64,000 nucleotides of DNA from Hermatobates lingyangjiaoensis (Eukaryota > Arthropoda > Insecta > Hemiptera > Hermatobatidae), in assembly GCA_026182355.1 (NCBI GenBank), contig JAPFBL010000068.1, positions 6,981,001-7,045,000 of the forward strand. The letters are read 5' to 3'. Both the position numbers and the translations under genes were made by a program. Each line of letters opens with the position of its first letter. The first letter of the stretch is position 1. The notes under the pieces were generated by a model, which saw only the letters and a list, made by a program, of their open reading frames with translations, was not told where the DNA came from and did no database searches. Of this stretch, positions 33,261 through 45,101 are shown one piece after another.

Positions 33261-34528
33261 TTCATACTGGAACAATTATTTAATTTTTGATATAAGTGAC
33301 AAAATTGTTATAGGCACATTAAAACAAATGAAATCATCATTTAGATTGAACTTTTAGATAATGTTTGCAGAATTGCATTGAAGCAAACCCAAAACTAATT
33401 TGATTGCACAGACTTTGGTAGTATTTTTTAGTATTTGATAATGTTACTTTTAAATTAAGTCAAGGTATTTCAGATTTTTTATTTATACAATTAACAATGT
33501 GCTAACAGAGCATTTTTTCATATTGTTGCCACTTTGGCTTAGTTAAGTATTACTATTTATGACTATGAATGTTTCAAATAGTTTTCTTAAAAACGGACTT
33601 TACTGTAAAGAATGGAAGTAGCTTAAATAAATCCATAGATTTGAGAGTATAGCCAGCTTAAGTAGGCTACTGTATGGGATAATCCTGCTTTGGTAAGATT
33701 TACTTTTCTCCAAAATCACCAGTTTTATCTATTTCATTGTTTGTAATTCTATGCAAAACTAAGCAATAATTATTAATCTTTTACGCATCTATTGCAATAA
33801 TGTCATTGAAATTAACTTCCAATTAGAAGCATTTCTAGTTTAATTAATGTATACCAATATTCAGTATAAAGGTTTAAATCGAAATATTTTTTTTCTTGGA
33901 AACGTTAGTTTCTGATCTACTGAAACTAAAAATATTTTTGAATCTCTTAGTGGTCGGCTCTGGGTGTCAGTCCTTTAGTAACAATTGATCTCGCTATTGA
34001 AGACTTCCTCCCAGCTGTCTCTTACACTTTATCCAATTATTTTCTTTCTCATCATAATCAACATGAAGATAATAAACTACCTTATATTTGGTAAAGCATA
34101 CTGTTAGATTTCTTTCATTCACTGACCTAGAATCTCCGTTTTGTTTCAATTTTAATTATATTATTATATTTGTATAATGTTTATTTATTTAACAATATAT
34201 ACAAGTTATAAATATGAACAGAAAAATAAATATATTTCAATTGATTGAACCTTCAAATCTTTCCTATTTTTTTTAATAAAGGAACAAGTAATAAAATATA
34301 TTAATCGTGTAAGCATTAAATGGTAATATCACAAGTCTTTTTAAAATAATTATGTAAATCTAACAAAAGTCACCCTATTGTTTTCACAGGTAGTTAGTTA
34401 TATTCATTGAAACAATCGTAAGTTTGTGACCATATAGAACATTCCATAATAATTAATGATTTTAGCAAAAAGTTATTAGAATTTTTTTTCTCTTTCAAAC
34501 AGAAACATAACCATGTACAGTGAATTAA

Positions 34529-34530
<2 letters not shown>
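33261..34530. other. AT-rich tract without supported gene
   Basis: Nothing recognised on either strand. Confidence 0.5.

Positions 34531-34563
<33 letters not shown>
34531..34563. repeat. (TA)n microsatellite
   Basis: About 16 TA units beside a PLE-like fragment. Confidence 0.97.
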
Positions 34564-34565
<2 letters not shown>

Positions 34566-34569
34566 GTTT

Positions 34570-34735
34570 AAAAAATGAATGTCGATTTCACACTATTTAA
34601 TTTGTTAGAAAATGTTTCTAATTTTCTAAAACTCTTTTTTACCTCTGGGTTTCTTATCTCCAATAATGGGTTTATGTATCCAAGAAGGACTGCTCCCAGC
34701 TTTTCAGCTTTTACCAATATATATATAAAGATGTC
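34570..34735 (+). pseudogene. Possible PLE N-terminal fragment
   Basis: Plus strand has 'caagaaggactgctcccagc' and ends F-T-N-I-Y-I into (TA)n, like 24.50 kb ('caagaaggattgctgccaac', F-T-N-I). The minus frame over it (S-F-R-K-L-E-T-F-S-N-K-L-N-S) looks similar to R-K-L-E-N-I-S-K-K-L-V-N at 16.8 kb, so the true strand is uncertain. Confidence 0.4.
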
Positions 34736-35000
34736 ACATAAACACTTGAAATAACAGTCAATGATCAAAGCACAACAAGAAAATGGAAAAAAAAAAGACT
34801 AAAATCTTTCAACCGTAACAAGCGGTCTTCGTCAGAGCCAAAAACCCAACTGAAACACTAGATGCATAAAACAACCCCTCACCAGACGTTTTCTGAATCT
34901 AGTGTTTCAGTTGGGTTTTTGACTCTGACAAAGACCGCTTGTTACAGTTGAAAGATCTTAGTCTTGTTTACCCATTTTCATATTGTGGTTTGATCATTTA
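34736..35000. mobile_element. PLE-A 3'-end palindrome with two damaged hammerheads
   Basis: Inverted PLE-A 3' ends meet near 34865. The minus hammerhead (34839-34797) keeps CUGACGA and GAAA; stem I changed from GACU to GGCU, still pairing with AGUC by a G-U wobble, but stem III is AGAUUU, no longer palindromic. The plus one (34921-34963) reads CUGACAA, losing catalytic G8. TA tracts lie on both sides. Confidence 0.88.
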
Positions 35001-35319
35001 TAAATATATATATGTACAAGATTCATACATTACATAATGTGAATTTTGTGGTATGAGGACTTCTAATTTAGATAGAAGGTTACTTTCTCCTAGCACCGTC
35101 ACAAACTTTTTGCATCTGTGCACAAGCATCCGTGTGTCCTCAGCGTAAAAACCATTACACTGATGCCTTAGCCAATCGATCACAAAGAATAAAGTATTAA
35201 TACACTCACTTTTGACTTTATCATCACTTTTTCACACTTCGTGCCTTTCGTAAATCCTTTAAGGGACCAAACTGCTGAATGTCTGAAAAGGCAAGATCTT
35301 TAAGATTGTAACATGACAA

Positions 35320-36330
35320 GGTCAGATTTTAGGTTACAAAAAATCTGAAGTTGAATTTATATTAAATAATCTACAAATAACATTGCATTTAACCAATATA
35401 TAGGTCGAACTGTGGATATTGTATTGTACTAACATTTTTTAATTTTTGATAACTTTCATAAATTTGAAGAATTATCCCTCACTCCTATTCCTTTAGACAT
35501 GATTTGACAGGACTCTTTATCCCTTCCAAGCTGATTGAATCGAATTCAGATATAATGTGGTTAAAGGATTCTAGCTCTACTAGATAAATAGTCTTCACAT
35601 GATGTCAAATACAGCGTTCATTTATAGTAATAGTAGTTAAGTAGATAAAGTTCTAATATGTGTTCTAAATACATTTCTAAATTCTCCCCTTAGATGGTCT
35701 AGTAATCTTTATAAATGTAAATTCAGTTAGAATGAGCTTCTCAAACTAAATTAGAACTGGTCGTTTTTGACACACTTTTAATTAATTTCTTCTTGATATA
35801 TCTGTCAGTTACAATTTTGTGAATTTTAGTGCAAAATTTTTTGGAGACTGTTGGACTTTTGTATGCTTCAGAAGATTTCCTAATTGTTTACTAACTTATT
35901 TCCAGGTATCCCCCTGTTTCCAGGTACATACATGATATCAAATTATTTACACTGATATCATTATTAACTTATGACCTGTTTTGATTTGCACTCATGTCTC
36001 TCGATCTCTCCGCCATTCCATAAACAAACCATAAAACATAAAACCATAAAACAGATCGATGGTCCTTTACGTGAAACCCTTTAGCCACATCGAAAGGCCT
36101 ACCCACAGCCCTCAACGAGGAGGGATGCGACCGAGCCCGCCGATGTGCCCAAGGTGGATCTCGCTGAGACAGGTCCCATGACAGCAATCATACAAAGAAA
36201 AAGAATGAAAAAACAATAGAAAACAATAATCTCCCCGCAAAAAAATCTTACTCCATTGAAGTCAGAGGGTGGATTTTTTATTAGCTTATGACCGTTGGTA
36301 TATCAGACTAGAACTTTCATTAACTTGTGT
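35320..36330 (+). repeat. Family R repeat, copy d, split by a retroposon
   Basis: Shares 'gaagaattatccctcactcctat', 'cttccaagctgattgaatcgaattcagatataatgtgg', 'gatgtcaaatacagcgttcat' with other R copies. It is interrupted at 35977-36279. Confidence 0.75.
35977..36279. mobile_element. 303-bp retroposon with 14-bp target duplication
   Basis: Flanked by ATTAACTTATGACC (35963-35976) and ATTAGCTTATGACC (36280-36293), 13 of 14 identical, and absent from other R copies such as the one near 9030. It is GC-richer than its host sequence. A-rich stretches lie near the right end. Neither convincing tRNA boxes nor an ORF was seen, so SINE or truncated LINE remain open. Confidence 0.75.
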
Positions 36331-36438
36331 TCACTTACAAGCCTCCTAGAATATTTATGGAAAATCTACGAACAGCATTGTATCTCACCAATATATATAT
36401 ATAAATTATGATAAAAGTATCGACCGTGGAATAGAAAC

Positions 36439-36880
36439 GAAAATAAAGTTTATCGGGACTCGGTCAGTTCTTCAGGTTCAAATTAAACTCTCATTACCAA
36501 CGTTTCGGTCTTTATTCAAAACCTTTTTCATAGGCAGAAGTATAAATTTTGAAACAGAAAAACTAAGTATTACATTACAAATTATTTTACAAAGAAAAAT
36601 AGTATGTGGATTTTAACAACAACTGTAGTCTGATTGAACACGTGACACTGAACTACACTGACACAGAGTTCAGTGTCACGTGTTCAATCAGACTAAAGTT
36701 GTTAAAATCCACATACTATTTTTCTTCGTAAAATAATTTGTAATGTAATACTTAATTTTTCTGTTTCAAAATTTATACTCCAGCCTATGAAAAAGGTTTT
36801 AAATAAAGACCGAAACGTTGGCAATGAGAGTTTAATTTGAACCTGAAGAACTGACCGAGTCCCGACAAACTTTATTTGCG
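36439..36880. mobile_element. PLE-C palindrome
   Basis: Arms of about 215 bp (36439-36654 and 36667-36880), about 97% alike, with a 12-bp centre; TA tracts outside. Each arm has the motif GCC-UAUGAAAA-GGU...ACC-GAAA-CGU-U-GGC. Related palindromes are at 49.95-50.33 and 51.38-51.66 kb. No PLE protein is left, so the assignment rests on the shared architecture. Confidence 0.8.
36784..36823 (+). ncRNA. Hammerhead-like variant, PLE-C
   Basis: GCC, core UAUGAAAA, stem II GGU...ACC around a U/A-rich loop, GAAA, palindromic ACGU, U, GGC. The inverted copy is at 36536-36497. The 5' core is not CUGANGA; catalysis is uncertain. Confidence 0.5.
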
Positions 36881-36921
36881 TATATATATATATAATATAT
36901 ATATTATATATATATATATAT
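36881..36921. repeat. (TA)n between PLE modules
   Basis: TA tract with ATAATAT interruptions. Confidence 0.97.
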
Positions 36922-37021
36922 ATGCCCTCCCTTATCTCTCCTGAAGGAGAGGTCAAACCGAAAATTAGAGCCTGTAAGTGTGTTCTTTTGATTTCTCTAT
37001 GTTTCTTTGTCTATATTGAAC
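36922..37021 (+). mobile_element. PLE-E single 3' module
   Basis: CUC-CUGAAGGA-GAGGUCAAACC-GAAA-AUU-A-GAG: stem I CUC/GAG and GAAA with palindromic AAUU are kept, but the core's A9 position is shifted or changed. It is followed by 'cctgtaagtgtgttctttt' and a new (TA)n at 37022-37035. Confidence 0.65.
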
Positions 37022-37035
37022 TATATATATATATA

Positions 37036-37559
37036 TCAAACTATAAATATATTATTATACTGAATATTTTAATGTTTTTTTCTGCAATAGAGACTTTTCT
37101 ATTTTCTAAAAGAAACAATTATTTTCAATATAAATATCCAAGTGGAATATGTTTATTAGTCTTTCAATCCTGGAGGTTTCACAGATAGTGATCGATCCAT
37201 TTTCTCTATAGACGTGTTTGTTTTTTTTATATCACGCAACCAATGCATATAATATCATTGGATTTACCACAGCACTTATAACATTTTTGTAAAGGCACAT
37301 ACTACTTTCATTTCCTTATGAAGTGGATCTGTCGCAAGGTATTTCAAAGTTAACCTTTTATATTAAGAGCCTCCATTAGTATGACTGTAATTTTATTAGT
37401 ATAAGGTTAACATTTTTTCTCCTTCAGAAATTGAAAAAATGGCCTTTATATTTCTAGTGAGAATATTTTTAAGGGAACGAAGAAGTGATCAGATATTATT
37501 ATTTTCATTGGGTGCTTACAGTTTTCAAATAAAGAGGCACATGTCTGTTATACTGATGG
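37036..37559. other. AT-rich tract, nothing recognised
   Basis: No frame or repeat match found. Confidence 0.45.
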
Positions 37560-38130
37560 GTAGAAAATTAATTATAAAACCTGTCAAAATATGTAACCTC
37601 CGACGATGATACGTGAACAGAAGGAATTGTAGAGGAATAAGGCAGTGAACTAGTTGGATAACGATTGAGCTAAACAAACCTTCCGTGGCCTGAAGCCTAT
37701 TTCCACAACACACTCCAGATTTCTCAAGAATGTACTTAATGAATAGATAAAGAAGCAGTTTGATAAAATGTGGCTGGAATAACTGGGCCTAATTTTATTT
37801 CATAAACTCATTCTAATTTTACTTATATTTGTAACGAAAGCATGGAATATCTCACCTTAAATTGTCATCTTAACTACCACTTATGCAACCAGCAATTAAC
37901 ACCAAACGAACAATGCAGACTCTGTATAGAAGAGGCAGAAACTTTTAACCACTGTCTATAAGAATACGATATAATTCCATTTAATAGGTTAAACATTTTT
38001 GGCAAATCATACTTCAAACTAATTCGAATAGGATATACTATCTTAGAACAAGTCTAAAGTACATTAATAAACATACGTATAACCTATAGTTATGAGAAAT
38101 GGAATCACAATAGGACAGATATATTTGGCA
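37560..38130 (+). pseudogene. LINE C-terminal fragment with zinc knuckle
   Basis: Q-C-R-L-C-I-E-E-A-E-T-F-N-H-C-L (37912-37959) fits the C-x2-C-x8-H knuckle of I/Jockey-type ORF2 C-termini, followed after a stop by P-F-N-R-L-N-I-F-G. It is related to the 33.0-kb fragment. Frames are broken. Confidence 0.6.
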
Positions 38131-38739
38131 TGCGCACGAATTCAATGTAACTCAAGCATCAGTAAAATAACAATAATATGTCATATTGATATCAAATGAT
38201 ATGTCAAATATTTCAAGTTGTTTATAACTCATAAAATAGATTTTTAGATTACTACAAGAGATTGATATTACAAGAAAGTTTTAGATCACTTCTATACGAT
38301 AACTATATTGAAATAAAATCAAAACTCAAAATGATTGTCGACGAGATTAACATATAGAAAAGTTGAGTGTTGGCAACTAGAGATTTTCAGGTTTATAACA
38401 TACCTTCTTGAGTGTAATGTGTTTTAATTTTTGAGTTTGATAAATTCACTGCAAAATATTTTTATGTATGAGACAATGTTATGCCTACTTTTTTCGAAGG
38501 AATGGTTCCTTTCAAATGAATCCCGATTAAAATATCATATGTGGCCTTGTGGTTGTTGCGCTTGTCATTCGTACGGAATTTAATGTTCCAATCCAGGTAG
38601 TGACACTATACAGCCAACGTTGCAATATACGATACTGGGCAGACGCTAGGAACCCTAATTTAATAGGCTTTAGAAGTGTTAATGTTAGGATTTCTTATGT
38701 GCTTATGAAAACAAACAGCCACAATTATTATTCTCAACT

Positions 38740-39290
38740 TTGAACAAATGGATGTGGAAAGCATATAAGTTGAATTGTTTGAAAATCAATACAAATAATG
38801 CCTACCTGGTTCATTTTTCTGGTAACTTGTCACACATATTGGGCACTGAAATGACAAGTGAGTTTGTTTTGGGCCTTAGAAGAGAACAGAATGTCTGAAC
38901 ATGTAAGTTCCTGGATTAATAATGCATTAATGGATTTCTCTGATTCAAAGGTCTCAGTTGGTGTTTTTTAATTAGATATTATTTATTTCCCTCAGTGTTT
39001 TGTTTATATCACACATAGATTTAGTCCTTAAGACCATTCTACATACTTTCTTCTATTCAAAAGTTACTTTAGTGTTGTATAAAAATATTACTTCTTCTGA
39101 ATGCCTCACAAGGTCATTTCTATTGAATATACAACTGAAGAATCTTGCCTGGTCAAACCACGTTTATTCTCAAATTCAATTTCCTTGCACAGTTCGCCTT
39201 TCAAGCCGACCTCAACTATCTCTTGTACCCTCTTCTCAGCTTACTACACTGAGAATTCAATATACTATTAGTGAAAAAGTATATATATAT
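38740..39290 (+). pseudogene. Probable LINE RT C-terminal fragment
   Basis: Plus strand yields W-x-K-A-Y-K-L-N-C-L-K-I-N-T-N-N-A-Y-L-V-H-F, and later I-Q-L-K-N-L-A-W-S-N-H-V-Y-S-Q-I and T-L-F-S-A-Y-Y-T-E-N-S-I-Y-Y, in the order of conserved post-catalytic RT blocks of CR1/Jockey-type LINEs. Frameshifts separate them. Confidence 0.5.
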
Positions 39291-39944
39291 ATATATAGTA
39301 TACACACTATTTGACAATATAACTGCAACACAAGTTTCATGTTTAAGTTTCGATTGGTTTACGTTATAAACTATCTAACCTGCTAGACTTTACAAATATT
39401 GTCCCAATGGACCATGTCATAGCCTACAATCAAAACGTAATTTAAACTCTAGTTTCATTTTTACTTTTCTATATTCTTATCGTCTCTCAGTTAAATTATA
39501 CAGTATATTTTAAAACAACTTTACATCATATTACAAGTTAATTGTTTAATTTATTCTTTATTTTTTTCAACCAATTTTTCATATTACTAGATTTAACTTA
39601 CATAACTTGAATCAATCGGCCTTTATGATTAATGAGTTTAGATTAAATTTTTCTTAAAGGTATTATAAACCTCATTAGTTTTAATTATATCGGATTAAGT
39701 TATATTATATAATATCACGATAATATAATATTACTATAAATATTACTAAACTCTGTGACACTTGTAATATTCATTTATTAAATAGTAGGTTGATAATGTT
39801 ATTTCAAATATTTTATTTATCTTGTTAACGCAGATTTTTGCTTATACTTTCTGCTCTCTACATTGATAAATTAAATTAGCATTACACCAAAATAAATGAA
39901 AAACAAGAGACTTACTTGTAGCCTATCATGATTAAAAAGGTATC
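39291..39944. other. AT-rich tract, nothing recognised
   Basis: No frame or repeat match found. Confidence 0.5.
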
Positions 39945-39952
39945 ATTTAAAT

Positions 39953-40405
39953 CAGTGTTTCCCAAACTTTTTCGAGTGACCCCCTTGGTTCCATAAACCT
40001 ATAACTCAACACCCTTGAATAATAATCAGATTCCTTGACTAAATAACCAAATGAGTAAAATTTTCATAATTAAATTAAAATAATTACTAATCGAATATTT
40101 ATTTAGAATCCAATAGATGTATTGTTTCATAGCATATTTATGCAAAATAATTAATACACAATAAAAGAAAGTTAGGTGAGAATATACTTTTAACATAAAA
40201 ATGAATTATCAAAACAAGTAATTTTAAGAAACTAGTTCCTAGAAGTTTACATGTCGTGTTTTCACTTAAATTTAGAAATTATATTGCATGAACATTTTCA
40301 ATTTATGGAAATAGAATCCCCGGTCCTTTTTGCATTAGCGCCCCCCGATATCAAAGCAACGCCCCCGGGGGGGGGGGGGTGTACCGCCCACTTTGGGAAA
40401 CACTG
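39953..40405. mobile_element. Non-autonomous hAT-type DNA transposon (453 bp)
   Basis: Terminal inverted repeats CAGTGTTTCCCAAA / TTTGGGAAACACTG, flanked by ATTTAAAT and TTTTAAAT (7 of 8 identical), the 8-bp duplication typical of hAT. The interior is non-coding; C-rich blocks near both ends include C5 followed by G13 (40362-40379). No transposase is present. Confidence 0.9.
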
Positions 40406-40789
40406 TTTTAAATGAATATTCTCAAAGTATAATTCTGTTTATTATTAAATGATAATGATCATCATAGTTCAGAACGGATTCCTGTAACCCTCAAAATTAA
40501 TCTTCATGCCTTTTGCCATTAAAAAAGAAAATGCCATTTACTAATGATAAAAGGTCAATTTGTTTTCTGATTTCAATGGAATATATTCTTATAAATATAT
40601 AGGCTTAATATGTCACACAATATATAGATCTCAACAAAATATATAGACACATCTGGAGCAATAATAACAGTTATAGCTATTTAATTTACAAAAACAATTT
40701 TAACTTGTTTATCCTTGTTAATAATTGTACATCTCTTTTTTAAAAATTATGTTATAAAAAATAAGTTTTTTTTTTTAAATTTCCAATTG

Positions 40790-41330
40790 TGAAAGTAAGC
40801 TGATTTCTGAGCATAGGCCATTTTTCATCTTCTATCAATTTCCTCTTTTCTCGAGATACTCTGAACCAAGTTATTTCCGCTGTTTCTTTAAATTGCTCTT
40901 TCCATCTTCTTCTTTTTCATCTCACTTTTCTTCTAATTTCTCTAGGGCACCACCTGGTAATTACCTATGGCCATCTATCGTCCTTCATCCTCGTGACATA
41001 TCTTACCCACTTCCATTTTAATGCTCGCATTGTAATCATAATATTTGTTGCTCCATTCTTACCATATATTATTCCATTCTTTACTTTGTCTTGTTTCTTA
41101 ACCTCTAATAAACTACTCTCCATGGCTCTTTGTCTGGCTAAGAGTTTCCTCATATTTTTTCGCTGTTACTGACCACGCTTCAGCACTATAGGTCAGTGCA
41201 AGAAACACACATTTTTCTAATACCCTGCTTATCTGGTATATTTCAACCTTCTGGACTTGTATTGCACACTTCAGCGGTCAATACTCCCTCCAGCTAATCT
41301 CAATTCTTCTTATAATTTTTAATGTTGGAA
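40790..41330 (-). pseudogene. RTE-type LINE, C-terminal ORF remnant
   Basis: Minus-strand frame 41153-40965 contains L-L-A-R-Q-R-A-M-E-S-S-L-L-E-V and L-K-W-K-W-V-R-Y-V-T-R-M-K-D-D-R-W; upstream, in another frame, Y-S-A-E-A-W-S-V-T; downstream W-W-P-R-E-I-R-R. This is the region after the RT in RTE-like LINEs (Y-G-A-E-T-W ... Q-R-A-M-E-R ... L-K-W-x-W-A-G-H-x-x-R). At least two frameshifts. Confidence 0.85.
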
Positions 41331-43984
41331 GCAAAGTAATTGGCCATATCACTTCGTCAGACCTTGATATGTCAGCCTTTTCTTAATCAGTCTTAAAGTC
41401 CGATAACGAAAAATCTTGAAACGTGGGAAGGGTATTGCGAATAATTGTAAATAAGACATCTTTACCAAAATTGAATTAGTTTGTTTATTGAAATCGTTGC
41501 CTGAAGTAATGCCGGCTCCATGAATGCTATCATAGTTTGCAATAAATTTATGAAGATCCATTAACTAAATTTTATTTTTTTAAAACAATGATAAGTTGTC
41601 TTGACTTTGTTTCTTAGTCACAGTCGGATGTTTTAGTATTAGACTTGGAAATTCTGGTACTTACTGCATTTGAAAGAAATCTCTTTTTATTTATACTGTT
41701 ATATCAAAGTTGGCGTTTGCATTTATTTTTATCTGTTATAGTCATATTAATAATGCTATTAATAACGCATTTTAAAAAAAATGGTATATAACAAGCAAAT
41801 GATTTGAACAAATCATTTAAAAGCCCATTGTCTTTTAATTTCCTTGATGACGAAAAATTAATTGAAACAAAACTTCCAATCCAACCATCACTATATTCAA
41901 GGAATTAGGTCTGTTAATAACATCCTCAGATAAATAAAATTAAGAGTTTATGTTTTCAATTCTCTGCATATTTGTATTCTTTTGTATTACTTTATCACCT
42001 GTGTTGGTACATGTTTATAACACTGTTAAACCTACCTTCAAAGTTATTTTGTAGATTATAAATGATATAGGAAATTAAAATTATAATTAGTTTCAATTTA
42101 AATAATATCGTCACTGAAATAGCTGAATTTCTTTTTCCAAAATAAACTTTCTTCAACGTAAAATCACTGAGTCAGTCTTCTAAATAAGAGTCAAAAACAG
42201 AAACGTATTACTAGAAATATCTCTATCAAATCCTGTGTAAGTATATACTCAAATAAAAAAGTTATGAATTTAATAAAAATGATATTTTGTTATTAAATCA
42301 TTCATCAAAAATGAAGCATAAAAATTTATTATTCATTTTAAATTAATTCCATTTTTATATATATATAAGATTTAAATTGTTTTTATTGGTAAAAAGCCTT
42401 ACTTTAAAAAATTCCTAGATAATTACATTAAACTATTGATTTTTAAAATATTAATTTCTTTTCTGTAACTTTTCATTCTTTATTTCATATGATAAAATCT
42501 AATTTCTTTGTTCTCTTTTTTAGAATTTAATTTAACGGTTTGTTTCTGCAATAAAGTAGAAAGTACATTCAATAACATAAGGCCTATTACGTATTAATAG
42601 ATAATTGTAAAAAAAAAATTATATTTTCTCTGAGGGGATAAGAAAATTGTACGAATAAAGCAAAATCTTTTTATTTGTATAATATTCAATTCTTTAATTC
42701 AAAAAAAGTATATATTTTGATAATGAAAGATCACTCATCAATCAACTTTACATTTCTTTTAAATTTTTGGTAGTTTAAAACTGTTTGATGCTCTTCAAAA
42801 ATTTTAATTAATTGAAAAAATGTAAATAAATTTAATAAATGAACAGATTCAAAAATGAACAGTAGTTCTCTTAAAAAATATATAATTTCTTACATAAAAA
42901 ATATATATATCTTATATAAAAAATATATAAACTTAATGAAATTTTGATCGTACTATGATTAGAATGTAACTATATTAAATGCAAAATTTTAGCTCTTACC
43001 ACTGGAAGAGCACTCTTTTAATATTCTCTAAGATGAAGAACCTTTCCCATGACTCTGACATTTGGTCTGTACAATTGACCAAAAATTGTACAGTAACCCA
43101 AGTCATGTAAAACGGTTTTAAATAATTTTCTACATTACATATTTGTATATTACTTTATTTAACATATGGTAAAATAAAAATTTCAGACTTTATTATTAAA
43201 TAGAAACAATCGTTAATAAGTATTCCAGATTAGATAAATATATGATAAATAAAAAACAGTAAGATGGAATATGGTAAAGGAAGGCGGATTATGATTGACG
43301 CTAGGCAATAGTGAAGCACATTGAAAAGACTTGACCGATAACAAGGAGAGGCTGCGTCAGCCGCTGCAGCCAAATTGGAGAGGACTTGAGGGCCTGCCCT
43401 TGATTCTTCTTCGTAGCAGCCAAGTTATTATATGACGACGCAGTCAACACCAATAACCACTAACTCTCAAAGGGAAAATAAAGCATTTCATGAAATTTTA
43501 ATTACATGAAAGAAAATTATATCATCGTTAATACGATATAATAGAGGTATTAGTCATATCTAAAAACATAACCTTCTTACCTTGTATGTAAGTTTTTCAG
43601 TTATACAACTGTTGTCCATTGTCAAAAACAAACTTAATATTATAGTGTACAGGTGTTTATTCCATTTATACTTTTTCATAGATTGTTCTTCGTATTTGTA
43701 TCGTATACGGTTTAGTTATTATTACTTTATTTTATGTAAAGGATATGCTATTAAAATTAACTGAAATAAAAATTACTTAACTACTTTATACTTAATATTG
43801 AATTAGATGAATAAAATATGATAATAATCGATGCAAACAAAGGTAAATACCTAAACAGATAAATGCAGTACCATTATTTAGTTACGGAAGAAGTACGAAA
43901 TGGGAAGATTTATTACTCAGATAAAACGTGTGTTCATTTGAAATTATATCTTTATTTTTGTATATATTATTATAGAAACAATAT
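41331..43984. other. AT-rich tract without supported gene
   Basis: Only a GC-richer patch at 43265-43460 stands out ('gcgtcagccgctgcagcc'); its frames are interrupted and no match was recognised. Confidence 0.5.
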
Positions 43985-44740
43985 AGTTGTTCCACACTCA
44001 AATTTTCTATAAATAACATAATGTCAAACTCGTTGACATCCAAATGATTTTATGTTTCATTTTGATGTTGCTAGACATACACATATATTAATCAATATGT
44101 ATGTACATCATTTTTTTACATGTGGCAATCATCAGTTTATCAGTTATAAGAAACTTGACTGACCTGACATGTTATTCTAATTGTTTATTTAACTGAGGAC
44201 CTGAATTTCATGGAACTCGTTGGTTACGACGTCGTATCTGTAATATTGTTCAGCCCTTGATGATTTCATAAATATATATAAAAAAATTATTAATCACTTG
44301 TATAGTTTTAGGTACAAGTCAACAAAAACCTTTAATTCTTTCAATGTTCACTTCACTTCAATGCAAACTCCCATTCTATAGAATGCTATAAAAGAATTCT
44401 AGCCCTTTCAGGATGAGCATGTTCATTCTTCCTTTGATGTCAAATGCAGCGTTTATTCATAGTTAAGAAAACAATTTTGTAATATATATTTTTAAATGGA
44501 TGCATAGTATATTTACAACTGTATTTAGAATTAGAATGAGCTTTTTGAACTAAATTGGGCCCGGTTGTTCTTGTAATCCTTCAACAACTTCCTTCTAGAT
44601 TTATTTGTCAGATCTATTCTTCAAAAAGCTGAGCTGCTCAGTTGAAATATGCTCAATACTGCTCGATATTTGTATGATTTCAAATATTTGCAGGTATTCT
44701 CCTGTTTCTAGAGAATCTGACTCTCAATATCTGACATTAT
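43985..44740 (+). repeat. Family R repeat, copy e (partial)
   Basis: Shares 'gacctgacatgttatt', 'gaggacctgaatttcatggaactcg', 'gatgtcaaatgcagcgtttattcatagttaag' and 'cttctagatttatttgtcagatctattcttc' with the other copies. Confidence 0.7.
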
Positions 44741-45101
44741 AGTTGGAAGAGGGGGTATTATTTATGGTAATAATGGGGTAGGGTCCTTTTTTAATAGTTT
44801 GTATGAGAATATTTTTTTTATTAATATATAAATGTCACAATTTTTGTTATGCTTTCAATTATGTTGGTGAGCTTAGAGAATATTAGTAGTAATAATGGGA
44901 TCACTGTTTCTTTTGATGGGATCTAGAGGTTTAGAGGTTTAATAATAAAGTTTGAAATATTTGAATGAGTCAATATAATATGAAAGATGAACAAAACTCT
45001 TAAAAATAAAGAAAAGTCCTTACCAAACCTACATGTTTTTAATAAAAATAAAAAATGAGTCAGTCAATACTACTTTGATCCTTATTCCAAAAATGGATAC
45101 T

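Noticed and set aside
40965..41153. Lys-rich minus frame as a small host gene
   Set aside because: Its residues match the C-terminal region of RTE-type LINEs, with frameshifted continuations on both sides.
43265..43460. GC-richer patch as a LINE or gene end
   Set aside because: Short frames with stops; similarity to retroelement tails was only impressionistic.
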